Below, one piece after another: positions 1-6,046 of a stretch of DNA of 6,046 nt. The stretch spans positions 1-6,046 of the forward strand of contig JBIJBU010000111.1 in NCBI GenBank assembly GCA_044345075.1, in the 5' to 3' direction. The notes beneath the pieces were generated by a model that was not told where the DNA came from, ran no database searches, and saw only the letters and a program-made list of their open reading frames with translations. How positions within the stretch are numbered: the first letter of the stretch is position 1; every line of letters starts with the position of its first letter. This DNA is from CAIKZY01 sp044345075 (GTDB lineage: Bacteria; Actinomycetota; Actinomycetes; S36-B12). The translations under genes and the position numbers were made by a program.

Positions 1-84
1 GAGCGGTACGCGCATGACGTAGCCGCGGCCCTCCTTGGTCACCTCGAGCGGGCCATCGCCCGTCCGTGGCTTCATCGCGGCCAT
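1..84 (-). CDS. DUF3117 family protein, N-terminal 28 residues only (runs off the left edge)
   Basis: The minus strand from 84 encodes MAAMKPRTGDGPLEV followed by TKEGRGYVMRVPL, which I recognise as the start of the small actinobacterial DUF3117 family. As I remember it, the M. tuberculosis member is Rv1211, about 75 residues. The family's function is unknown, so none is assigned. The start at 82-84 is chosen because a purine-rich AAAGGGG Shine-Dalgarno sequence sits at 97-91, six bases upstream. An in-frame ATG three codons later is a less well placed alternative. The visible part has no membrane segment or signal peptide and is rich in charged and glycine residues. The gene is cut by the window edge, so its length and C-terminus are unknown. 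It shares its strand with the LOG/DivIVA pair but is separated from it by 155 bases that include a hairpin and a possible promoter, so it is probably its own transcription unit. Confidence 0.85.
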   Translation of the reverse strand, partial: MAAMKPRTGDGPLEVTKEGRGYVMRVPL

Positions 85-90
85 GTGGAT

Positions 91-137
91 CCCCTTTCGT
101 CCCGGGCAGAGCCCAGAAAAGCTTGACTTCCATTATC
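91..137 (-). promoter_or_regulatory. Possible promoter -10 (GATAAT) and Shine-Dalgarno for the DUF3117 gene
   Basis: On the minus strand GATAAT lies at 137-132 and could serve as a -10 element, giving a leader of roughly 40 bases before the ATG at 84. The Shine-Dalgarno AAAGGGG is at 97-91. No convincing -35 hexamer is visible 16-18 bases further upstream, and the hexamer lacks the initial T of the actinobacterial TANNNT consensus. The Shine-Dalgarno is solid; the promoter is a weak inference. Confidence 0.35.
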
Positions 138-200
138 CCGCATGGGGGTCGGCGCGCTCGGGGCGGGGCTGGCACACGGGCTGGGCGCATCACCTGCTCC

Positions 201-228
201 CCTCTCAGTCAGGCAGCAGACTAAGAGG
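201..228 (-). terminator. Stem-loop after the LOG/DivIVA pair, possible terminator without a U tract
   Basis: CCTCTCAGTC (201-210) and GACTAAGAGG (219-228) form a 10-bp stem, with one G-U pair in the minus-strand transcript, around an 8-base loop. It begins 12 bases beyond the stop codon of the 240-455 gene. No run of T follows, so this is not a classical intrinsic terminator. GC-rich actinobacteria often have stem-loops without U tracts at gene ends. It could instead be an RNA-stabilising hairpin. Confidence 0.45.
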
Positions 229-239
229 CCAGGCGGGGC

Positions 240-455
240 CTAGTTGCCCTGCTCATGAACGGCCAGGCGAGCGCGAAGCCGAGCGAGCTCCTCATCGACT
301 TCGTCCATCCGATAGCCGCGGATCACCACATCGAAACCGGCCTCGGTCGGCTTGCGATCGACGGGAGCCTCTGGGAGTTCGCCTAGCCGGCCCACCGACG
401 CCAGGGCGATACAGGCGATCACGGCGATGGCCACGAGGACGAAGACGAGCATCAT
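240..455 (-). CDS. Small single-pass membrane protein with a DivIVA-type motif (71 aa)
   Basis: The protein has an N-terminal hydrophobic segment (residues 2 to about 21, rich in V, I, L and A). A charged linker follows, then a DivIVA-like signature at about 41-64: FDVVIRGYRMDEVDEELARL. The G-Y-x-x-x-E/D-V-D pattern is typical of DivIVA-domain proteins, which in Actinobacteria are tied to polar growth and membrane curvature. The likely topology is one membrane anchor with a short cytoplasmic helix, but the protein is too short for a full DivIVA coiled coil. The ATG at 455-453 is chosen over an upstream in-frame start near 614 because it lies in an ATGA overlap with the stop of the LOG-family gene, lacks its own Shine-Dalgarno, and begins exactly at the hydrophobic segment. 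The upstream extension would only read the LOG gene out of frame. A comparable LOG/DivIVA-like/DUF3117 neighbourhood occurs in mycobacteria, as I recall. Its precise role is unknown. Confidence 0.8.
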   Translation of the reverse strand: MMLVFVLVAIAVIACIALASVGRLGELPEAPVDRKPTEAGFDVVIRGYRMDEVDEELARLRARLAVHEQGN

Positions 456-1036
456 GTGCCCATCACACCATGCGCGACCCAGTCTGCGGCGATCAAATCC
501 AGTGCCACTTCGACAGAGGTTGACCACTGCAGCTGGGCTTCTCCCTGTTCGCTGACGAATCCAGTGGTGCGCCAGTGCCCCACCTGGGCGCGCAGATGCG
601 AGTAGTCGTCCCACGGATCAAGGGCCACGACAGGCTTGGCATGCATGCGCAGATGGCGGGCTGTCCAGACCTCCATCAGTTCTTCGAGGGTGCCGATACC
701 ACCGGGAAGTGCGAGGAAGGCGTCAGCGCGGTCGTCCATGATCGCCTTGCGCTGGCGCATGTCGGTCGTGACGATGAGCTCGTCCGCATCGTGGTCGGCG
801 ACCTCCATCTCGATGAGTTTTTGCGGAATGACACCGACGGTGTAGCCACCACCGGCGCGCACGGCCCGGGCCACGGCGCCCATCATCGAGACCGAGCCAC
901 CGCCGGAGACCAGGCCCCAGCCGAGTGCGGCGATGGCCGAGCCGACCTCGGTGGCCAGGGTGAGGTAGCGCTCGTCGATGGCGTCATTGGCCGAGCAATA
1001 GACGCAGATCATTCGGGCAGAGTTCACGCGTTCCAC
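452..1036 (-). CDS. LOG-family protein (TIGR00730), predicted nucleoside 5'-monophosphate phosphoribohydrolase
   Basis: This 194-residue Rossmann-fold protein belongs to the LOG (Lonely Guy) family. Characterised members cleave N6-modified AMP to the free cytokinin base and ribose 5-phosphate; M. tuberculosis Rv1205 is a known relative. Visible motifs are the N-terminal strand with ICVYCSAND (residues 10-18), the glycine loop SGGGSVSMMG (44-53), the phosphate-binding MRQRK (93-97), and the diagnostic PGGIGTLEE (111-119) with the catalytic-type Glu118. The length is usual for the family. The GTG at 1036-1034 is the furthest usable start. A GTG at 1027-1025 is a good alternative, since AGGGTGG precedes it by five bases, and the ATG at 1012 is also possible. 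The last codons overlap the next gene as ATGA, which suggests translational coupling. The gene is divergent from the YceI gene and shares an upstream region of about 80 bases with it. The family is certain; the true substrate is not. Confidence 0.9.
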   Translation of the reverse strand: MERVNSARMICVYCSANDAIDERYLTLATEVGSAIAALGWGLVSGGGSVSMMGAVARAVRAGGGYTVGVIPQKLIEMEVADHDADELIVTTDMRQRKAIMDDRADAFLALPGGIGTLEELMEVWTARHLRMHAKPVVALDPWDDYSHLRAQVGHWRTTGFVSEQGEAQLQWSTSVEVALDLIAADWVAHGVMGT

Positions 1037-1047
1037 CCTAGGGGGGC

Positions 1048-1077
1048 TTGCACCGCCCGGTTACTTAGTTGTATATT
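1048..1077 (+). promoter_or_regulatory. Candidate promoter for the YceI-family gene
   Basis: A -35-like TTGCAC (1048-1053) is followed after 18 bases by TATATT (1072-1077), a fair -10 hexamer. This would start transcription near 1084 and leave a leader of about 34 bases before the ATG at 1118. The -10 lies inside the first TTG-N6-CAA inverted repeat, so a protein bound there would block RNA polymerase. This is inferred from sequence only. Confidence 0.5.
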
Positions 1078-1081
1078 CAAC
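1066..1081. promoter_or_regulatory. Operator-like inverted repeat 1 (TTG-N6-CAA), MarR-type box
   Basis: TAGTTG (1066-1071), a six-base AT-rich spacer and CAAC (1078-1081) form an imperfect dyad covering the putative -10 element of the YceI gene. The form TAGTTG-N-CAACTA resembles MarR-family operators, and from general knowledge YceI genes are often linked to MarR-type regulators. No regulator gene is present in this window, so the binding protein is unknown. The dyad also lies upstream of the divergent LOG gene and could affect both. Confidence 0.5.
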
Positions 1082-1088
1082 AAACAGA

Positions 1089-1103
1089 TTGATCTTTCAA
1101 CTA
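1089..1103. promoter_or_regulatory. Operator-like inverted repeat 2 (TTG-N6-CAA), 20 bp downstream of the first
   Basis: TTG (1089-1091), a six-base spacer and CAACTA (1098-1103) repeat the arrangement of the first dyad at exactly 20 bp, about two helical turns, so both would lie on the same DNA face. The site falls in the presumed leader just before the Shine-Dalgarno. Its inner spacer is less symmetric than that of site 1, so confidence is lower. Confidence 0.4.
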
Positions 1104-1105
1104 TC

Positions 1106-1111
1106 AAGGAG
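1106..1111 (+). promoter_or_regulatory. Shine-Dalgarno of the YceI-family gene
   Basis: AAGGAG lies six bases before the ATG at 1118. This fixes the start and excludes the much longer in-frame reading that begins near 575, which would run antisense through the LOG gene. Confidence 0.9.
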
Positions 1112-1117
1112 ACGCAT

Positions 1118-1660
1118 ATGTCTGACCTCACCGCTGCCCAGGGCACCTGGGTAATCGACGCCGCCCACACCAACATCGGCTTCTCGGCCCGCCACCTGAT
1201 GGTGTCGAAGGTCCGCGGCAAGTTCGACGCATTCGAGGGTGGCTTCACCATCGATGCCGCCAACGTGGGCGCCAGCTCGGCCAACCTCACGATCCAGGCC
1301 GCCAGCATCGACACCAACAGCGCCGACCGCGACGGTCACCTGAAGTCCGCCGAGTTCCTCGACGTCGAGAACTTCCCGACCCTGACCTTCGTCTCCACCG
1401 GCGCAGCCGACAAGGGCAACGTTGTCGAGGTCACCGGTGACCTCACCATCCATGGCGTCACCAAGAGCGTGGTGATCCCGTGGGAGTTCATTGGCGTCAG
1501 CACCGATCCGTGGGGCAACACCAAGGCCGGCTTCGAGGCAGAGCTCGAGATCAGTCGCGAGGAGTTCGGACTCGTCTGGAACGTCAGCCTCGAGACCGGC
1601 GGCGTTCTGATCTCCGACAAGATCAAGCTCGTGCTCGACGTTCAGGCACTCAAGGCTTAG
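1118..1660 (+). CDS. YceI-family protein (lipocalin-like, predicted isoprenoid/amphiphile binding), 180 aa
   Basis: This is a full-length YceI-domain protein. The family folds as a lipocalin-like beta barrel, and a Thermus member was found with a polyisoprenoid bound in its cavity. Signature stretches are WVIDAAHTNIGFSARHLMVS (11-30), VRGKFDAFEGGF (32-43), FLDVENFPTLTF (80-91), GDLTIHGVTK (107-116) and the C-terminal ISREEFGLVWN (145-155) followed by LETGGVLISDKI (158-169). Unlike E. coli YceI it has no signal peptide and begins directly with the domain, so it should be cytoplasmic, as is common for actinobacterial members. The start is set by AAGGAG six bases upstream. Two TTG-N6-CAA dyads in the promoter and leader suggest control by a MarR-type repressor. 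It ends by overlapping the stop of the convergent dapE. The biological ligand is unknown, and any stress-related role is an inference. Confidence 0.93.
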   Translation: MSDLTAAQGTWVIDAAHTNIGFSARHLMVSKVRGKFDAFEGGFTIDAANVGASSANLTIQAASIDTNSADRDGHLKSAEFLDVENFPTLTFVSTGAADKGNVVEVTGDLTIHGVTKSVVIPWEFIGVSTDPWGNTKAGFEAELEISREEFGLVWNVSLETGGVLISDKIKLVLDVQALKA

Positions 1661-2736
1661 TCAGCCGTAAGCCAACTGCGCAATTGCATCTCGCACGAAC
1701 GCAGCTGATCAAGCAGCACAGATTCGTCCTTCATATGCGCAATCGATGGGTCCCCCGGTCCGAAGTTCAGGGCCGGGGTTCCCATTGCCGCAAAGCGAGC
1801 GACGTCAGTCCAGCCGAACTTCGGCGCAGGAACCGCACCGGTAGCAGCAAGGAAATCCACGGTCGCCTGACGCGATAATCCGGGTGCTGCTCCAGGGCTC
1901 ACATCAATGAACTCGACGTCATAGCCGTCGAATACCTCGCGCACATGCGCCAAGGCCTCATCGGTCGAACGATCAGGGGCGAAGCGATAGTTCACGGTGA
2001 CCACGCACTCATCGGGGATCACGTTGCCGGCGATGCCGCCGCGAATACCCACTGCACTCAGCCCCTCGCGGTACTCGAGGCCATCGACCATTGGTCTCCG
2101 TGGCACGTACGACTCGAGTCGGCCCAGGATCTCGCCTGCACCATGAATCGCATTGACGCCCATCCACGGTCGCGCACTATGCGAACGCGTTCCGCGAACA
2201 GTGATCTCAGCGCGAATAGTTCCCTGGCAGCCGGCTTCAATACCCGCGTTGGACGGCTCCATCAGGATTGCGAGATCGGCAACAAGCAACTCGGGATTGC
2301 TCTCGGCGAGATGCGCCAGCCCGTTGAACTCGCTCTCGACTTCTTCGCCCTCGTAATAGACGTAGGTAACATCACGAACCGGCTCGGCGATTGTCGCTGC
2401 GAGTTTCAACGACACCGCGACGCCGCCCTTCATGTCACAGGCGCCGAGACCGTAGAGACGATCGCCGTCGAGATGGTGCGGCATGTTCGAGTTCGCGGGC
2501 ACGGTGTCGAGATGGCCGCCGATCAGCACTCGCTCACTGCGGCCGAGCTCTGTGCGGGCCACAACCGTGTTGCCGAAGCGACTGACGGTCAGGTGGGGTA
2601 CTCGGTTCAGTGCGGCCTCGACAAGATCAGCGATGTGCTGCTCGTGGTGGGACTCACTCGGAATGTCGATCAGGGCAGCGGTCAGCGCCACCACATCGAC
2701 CGAGAGGTCAAGCCCTGAGCTCGCATCATGTTCCAC
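1657..2736 (-). CDS. dapE: Succinyl-diaminopimelate desuccinylase, M20 metallopeptidase family (359 aa)
   Basis: DapE hydrolyses N-succinyl-LL-2,6-diaminopimelate to LL-diaminopimelate and succinate in the cytoplasm, in the succinylase branch of lysine and peptidoglycan-precursor synthesis. The M20 di-zinc residues are all visible: GGHLDTVP with His75 and Asp77, Asp101 in GACDMKGG, the EGEE pair Glu131-Glu132, Glu160 in MEPSN, and His334 in SIAHMKDE. RSHSARPW (184-191) belongs to the inserted dimerisation/lid region. The N-terminal LDLSVDVVALTAALIDIPSE resembles what I remember of the actinobacterial form in M. tuberculosis. The GTG at 2736 is the only in-frame start that keeps this conserved LDL segment, because an in-frame stop lies 14 codons upstream. 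There is no Shine-Dalgarno; a TANNNT hexamer ends six bases before the GTG, so leaderless transcription is likely. Its divergent neighbour 17 bases away is dapD. The third positions look less strongly GC-biased than in dapD and gltA. Confidence 0.94.
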   Translation of the reverse strand: MEHDASSGLDLSVDVVALTAALIDIPSESHHEQHIADLVEAALNRVPHLTVSRFGNTVVARTELGRSERVLIGGHLDTVPANSNMPHHLDGDRLYGLGACDMKGGVAVSLKLAATIAEPVRDVTYVYYEGEEVESEFNGLAHLAESNPELLVADLAILMEPSNAGIEAGCQGTIRAEITVRGTRSHSARPWMGVNAIHGAGEILGRLESYVPRRPMVDGLEYREGLSAVGIRGGIAGNVIPDECVVTVNYRFAPDRSTDEALAHVREVFDGYDVEFIDVSPGAAPGLSRQATVDFLAATGAVPAPKFGWTDVARFAAMGTPALNFGPGDPSIAHMKDESVLLDQLRSCEMQLRSWLTAD

Positions 2737-2741
2737 ATGGA

Positions 2742-2748
2742 TACGGTA
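2742..2748. promoter_or_regulatory. Shared bidirectional -10 element for leaderless dapE and dapD
   Basis: The 17-base gap between the two start codons (2737-2753) has at its exact centre the near-palindrome TACGGTA. Read on the plus strand it gives TACGGT (2742-2747), then six bases, then the dapD ATG (2754). Read on the minus strand it gives TACCGT (2748-2743), then six bases, then the dapE GTG (2736). Both match the actinobacterial TANNNT -10 consensus at leaderless spacing. Neither gene has a good Shine-Dalgarno; only a weak GGTAG precedes dapD. No clear -35 hexamer is seen on either side, so any -35 contacts would fall inside the opposing coding sequence. Confidence 0.6.
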
Positions 2749-2753
2749 GTGCG

Positions 2754-3707
2754 ATGACCAACGCAGCAGCCGCAGACCTCACCGCAGTCACCGGATCCGC
2801 ATCGGCCACCGGCCTCGCCACCTACTTCGGCGACCAGATCCTCGATGTCTGGTACCCGAGCCCCGCCCTGGGCCCTAACCCGATCGACGTGCCGGGCATC
2901 AGCTCGGCCATCGACTCCGACGAGGTGCGCGGCGTGCACGTGCGCACCCTCACCACGACCATCGCTGACCTCGCTGAGGCACCTGCCGACACTGCTGACG
3001 CCTACCTGCGACTGCACCTGATCTCGGCCCGCCTGGTGAGGCCACGCACCATCAACCTGACGGGCATCTTCGGCCTGCTGCCGATCGTGGCCTGGACCAA
3101 CCTTGGCCCCGTGCCTGTCGAGCGCCTGAACGACGTGCGCCTGCATGCCCGCGCCAAGAGCATCAACCTCGCCGTGCACGGAGTCGACCGCTTCCCTCGG
3201 ATGACCGACTACGTCGTTCCCTCGGGGGTTCGCATTGCTGACGCCGACCGCGTGCGCCTGGGCGCTTACCTGGCCAGCGGCACCACCGTGATGCACGAGG
3301 GCTTCGTCAACTTCAACGCCGGCACCCTCGGCAGTTCGATGGTCGAAGGCCGCATCTCCGCAGGCGTGGTTGTCGGTGACGGCTCCGACATCGGCGGCGG
3401 CGCCTCGATCATGGGCACGCTCTCCGGTGGCGGCACCGAGGTCGTCACGATCGGCACCGGCACTCTGATCGGCGCGAACGCCGGTGTGGGTCTCTCGCTT
3501 GGCGATAACTGCGTCGTCGAGGCTGGTCTCTACGTCACTGCAGGCTCGAAGGTCACCTTGCCCGATGGCACGGTCGCCAAAGCCAAGGCAGTCTCCGGAG
3601 ACAGCAACCTGCTCTTCCGTCGCAACTCGCAGACCGGCGCGATCGAGATCAGTTCGCGCACTGGCACCTGGGGCGGGCTGAACGCGGCACTGCATTCCAA
3701 CGACTGA
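2754..3707 (+). CDS. dapD: 2,3,4,5-tetrahydropyridine-2,6-dicarboxylate N-succinyltransferase, actinobacterial type (317 aa)
   Basis: DapD transfers the succinyl group of succinyl-CoA to tetrahydrodipicolinate, giving N-succinyl-2-amino-6-oxopimelate, which is the substrate of DapC. The N-terminal half carries DAYLRLHLISARLV (82-95) and GVDRFPRMTDYVVPSGVRIA (143-162). The C-terminal half is a left-handed beta-helix of hexapeptide repeats: VMHEGFVNFNAGTLG (179-193), MVEGRISAGVVVGDGSDIGG (196-215), SIMGTLSGGG (218-227), SLGDNCVVEAGLYVTAG (248-264) and SNLLFRRNS (284-292). Glu198 in MVEGR corresponds to the catalytically implicated glutamate of the mycobacterial enzyme, which by memory is also 317 residues. 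Active trimers are typical of the family. The ATG at 2754 is the only sensible start; the in-frame reading from 2610 is antisense to dapE. It lacks a strong Shine-Dalgarno and is probably leaderless. It ends just before a strong terminator. Confidence 0.95.
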   Translation: MTNAAAADLTAVTGSASATGLATYFGDQILDVWYPSPALGPNPIDVPGISSAIDSDEVRGVHVRTLTTTIADLAEAPADTADAYLRLHLISARLVRPRTINLTGIFGLLPIVAWTNLGPVPVERLNDVRLHARAKSINLAVHGVDRFPRMTDYVVPSGVRIADADRVRLGAYLASGTTVMHEGFVNFNAGTLGSSMVEGRISAGVVVGDGSDIGGGASIMGTLSGGGTEVVTIGTGTLIGANAGVGLSLGDNCVVEAGLYVTAGSKVTLPDGTVAKAKAVSGDSNLLFRRNSQTGAIEISSRTGTWGGLNAALHSND

Positions 3708-3718
3708 TTGCACCAACG

Positions 3719-3753
3719 AAGAAGCCCCGGCGCCATTGGCGTCGGGGCTTCTT
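3719..3753. terminator. Strong bidirectional intrinsic terminator between dapD and gltA
   Basis: AAGAAGCCCCGGCGCC (3719-3734) and GGCGTCGGGGCTTCTT (3738-3753) form a 16-bp stem with one G-U or A-C position and a 3-base ATT loop. The stem is GC-rich at its core with A/T-rich outer pairs, so each strand ends in CTTCTT. It begins 12 bases after the dapD stop and 14 bases beyond the gltA stop, and so serves both convergent genes. The perfect palindrome CTTACGTAAG (3751-3760) overlaps its right end. Confidence 0.93.
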
Positions 3754-3766
3754 ACGTAAGCGTTGC

Positions 3767-5050
<1,284 letters not shown>

Positions 5051-5054
5051 AGAT

Positions 5055-5060
5055 CCTCCT
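5055..5060 (-). promoter_or_regulatory. Shine-Dalgarno that decides the gltA start
   Basis: AGGAGG on the minus strand (5060-5055), with a four-base spacer ATCT, precedes the GTG at 5050. It is a perfect anti-16S match and supports the 427-residue protein rather than a 434- or 447-residue version. The spacer is slightly shorter than the optimum. Confidence 0.85.
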
Positions 5061-5099
5061 GGAAAACGCATGCGGGGTCGCCGCTTAGCCGTTGACGTA

Positions 5100-5105
5100 A
5101 CCGTA
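5100..5105 (-). promoter_or_regulatory. Candidate gltA -10 element (TACGGT)
   Basis: On the minus strand TACGGT at 5105-5100 matches TANNNT and is the same hexamer as the proposed dapD -10. It would give a leader of roughly 43 bases. Upstream, TTCGCC at 17-base spacing is only a weak -35. Other TA-containing hexamers lie nearby, so this is a tentative choice. Confidence 0.3.
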
Positions 5106-5136
5106 CCCACCCCACGGACACGGGCGAAATGGAGTT

Positions 5137-5165
5137 GGCCACTAGGCCTGTGAGATGACTCTCAC
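5137..5165 (-). terminator. Two adjacent small dyads at the dapC end; weak terminator or operator
   Basis: GTGAGA (5150-5155) and TCTCAC (5160-5165) form a perfect 6-bp stem with a 4-base loop that contains the dapC stop codon. Immediately beyond it, GGCC-N4-GGCC (5137-5148) forms a second dyad. No T run follows either, so they are poor intrinsic terminators, and read-through from dapC into gltA is possible. Lying about 90 bases upstream of the gltA start, they could instead be regulator-binding sites. Both roles are unproven. Confidence 0.35.
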
Positions 5166-6046
5166 CCCTGGGCGAGACGCTCGGCGAAGGCCTCGACGGC
5201 GGCATCGGTCGCGGTGAACGCAATGCGGACGTGGCGTGCACCGGCGGTGCCGTAGAAATCGCCGGGGGTGACCAAAATCCCTCGATCGGCGAACCAGCTC
5301 ACGGTCTCCCAGCATGGCTGATCGCGCGTGGCCCAGAGGTACAGGCCTGCCTCGCCGTGATCGATGGTGAAGCCGTGGGCACGCAGGGAGTCAGCCAGTA
5401 TCTGCCGGCGACCGCGGTAGCGGTCGCGCTGGGCCGCCACGTGAGCGTCGTCGGCGTAGGCCACCGCCGCCGCATGCTGCACGGGCGCCGGCACCATCAG
5501 GCCCAGGTGCTTGCGCACGACGAGGAGCTTGCGCAAAACCTCGTGATCACCGGCGGTGAAACCGAAGCGGTACCCGGCCAGGCTGGAGCGCTTGGAGAGT
5601 GAGTGCACCGCGAGAACGCCGGAGTGATCGTCACCGGAGACAGACGGATGCAGCACGGAGATCGGTTCGGCGTCCCAGCCCAGTTCGATGTAGCACTCAT
5701 CGCTGACGAGCAGTGCACCAGTTGCACGGGCGTAGGCCACGAGCTCGCGCAGTCGCTCGGCCGAGAGCACCTCGCCGGTCGGGTTCGACGGCGAATTGAT
5801 CCAGATCAGATCGGCGCGATCTGCGGTCTCGGGTGAATCGGTCGCGGTGATGCGAGCACCGGCGAGAGCGGCGCCGACGGCGTACGTCGGGTAAGCAACG
5901 GTCGGGATGATGACGTGCGAATCGGGACCGAGGCCGAGAAGGGTCGGCAGCAGCGCGATGAATTCCTTGGAGCCGATGGTCGGCAAGATCGCGTCGGTGC
6001 TGACAGTCGCACCGAGGGTGCGCTGCACCCAATCGGCGCATGAGCG
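5162..6046 (-). CDS. dapC: Succinyldiaminopimelate transaminase, actinobacterial DapC type (C-terminal 294 residues; 5' end beyond the right edge)
   Basis: This PLP-dependent fold-type I aminotransferase matches the actinobacterial DapC class. It converts N-succinyl-2-amino-6-oxopimelate and glutamate to N-succinyl-LL-diaminopimelate and 2-oxoglutarate, the step between DapD and DapE. Numbering from the window edge, visible motifs are LPTIGSKEFIALLPTLLGLG (21-40), SPSNPTGEVL (85-94) with Asn88, VSDECY (114-119) with the PLP-contacting Asp116 and Tyr119, HSLSKRSSLAGYRFGF (148-163) with the Schiff-base Lys152, and HVRIAF (272-277) with the carboxylate-binding Arg274. The reading frame is open to the last base. 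The in-frame GTG at 6028 is internal, because aminotransferase sequence continues upstream of it, and about 70-80 N-terminal residues should lie outside the window. Assignment to dapC rather than a generic class I aminotransferase rests on the GSKE and SKRSSLAGYR motifs and on the nearby dapD and dapE. Confidence 0.88.
   Translation of the reverse strand, partial: RSCADWVQRTLGATVSTDAILPTIGSKEFIALLPTLLGLGPDSHVIIPTVAYPTYAVGAALAGARITATDSPETADRADLIWINSPSNPTGEVLSAERLRELVAYARATGALLVSDECYIELGWDAEPISVLHPSVSGDDHSGVLAVHSLSKRSSLAGYRFGFTAGDHEVLRKLLVVRKHLGLMVPAPVQHAAAVAYADDAHVAAQRDRYRGRRQILADSLRAHGFTIDHGEAGLYLWATRDQPCWETVSWFADRGILVTPGDFYGTAGARHVRIAFTATDAAVEAFAERLAQG

Noticed and set aside
35..523. A 162-codon plus-strand frame at the left end
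   Set aside because: It overlaps the DUF3117 start, the intergenic hairpin and the DivIVA-motif gene on the other strand. Its composition is arginine/proline-rich, typical of a non-coding GC-rich frame.
575..1117. A long plus-strand N-terminal extension of the YceI protein
   Set aside because: It runs antisense through the LOG gene. The real start at 1118 has a strong AAGGAG and begins the conserved domain.
1945..2718. A 257-codon plus-strand frame inside dapE
   Set aside because: It is antisense to dapE, which has all M20 metal ligands intact. It has no Shine-Dalgarno and no recognisable motif.
5149..5166. A CRP/GlxR-like site (TGTGA...TCAC) upstream of gltA
   Set aside because: The spacing between half-sites is 8 instead of the 6 bases of the CRP/GlxR consensus, and the right half ends in C rather than A. 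The overlap with the dapC stop hairpin explains the symmetry as well.

Overview
This window looks like an ordinary chromosomal housekeeping segment from a GC-rich actinobacterium (Actinomycetota). The evidence is the set of families present: a DUF3117 protein, a DivIVA-motif membrane peptide, the actinobacterial forms of DapC, DapD and DapE, frequent GTG starts, and apparently leaderless genes. From memory, parts of the layout resemble the M. tuberculosis Rv1201c-Rv1211 neighbourhood (dapD, dapE, a LOG-family gene, a DivIVA-like gene, a DUF3117 gene). The order or genus cannot be fixed from this sequence alone.

Layout. The left edge carries the first 28 codons of a DUF3117 gene (minus strand). 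After a 155-base gap with a hairpin come two translationally coupled minus-strand genes: a LOG-family phosphoribohydrolase (452-1036) and a 71-residue membrane/DivIVA-motif protein (240-455). A short divergent intergenic region with two tandem TTG-N6-CAA operator-like sites leads to a plus-strand YceI-family gene (1118-1660). Its stop codon overlaps the stop codon of the convergent dapE (1657-2736, minus). dapE and dapD (2754-3707, plus) are divergent and separated by only 17 bases. At the exact centre of that gap is a near-palindrome that can act as a -10 element in both directions. A strong bidirectional terminator separates dapD from gltA, encoding citrate synthase (3767-5050, minus). The 3' part of dapC (5162 to the right edge, minus) lies upstream of gltA.

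How the genes work together. DapD, DapC and DapE catalyse the three consecutive succinylase-pathway steps from tetrahydrodipicolinate to LL-diaminopimelate, the precursor of lysine and of peptidoglycan cross-links. DapD consumes succinyl-CoA and DapE releases succinate. Citrate synthase, between dapD and dapC, feeds carbon into the TCA cycle that supplies succinyl-CoA. That metabolic link is plausible but inferred from position.

I found no mobile element, CRISPR array, RNA gene, phage gene or defence system, and nothing that amounts to an undescribed system. The most interesting signals are regulatory: the symmetric bidirectional leaderless promoter between dapE and dapD, and the paired operators in front of the YceI gene.
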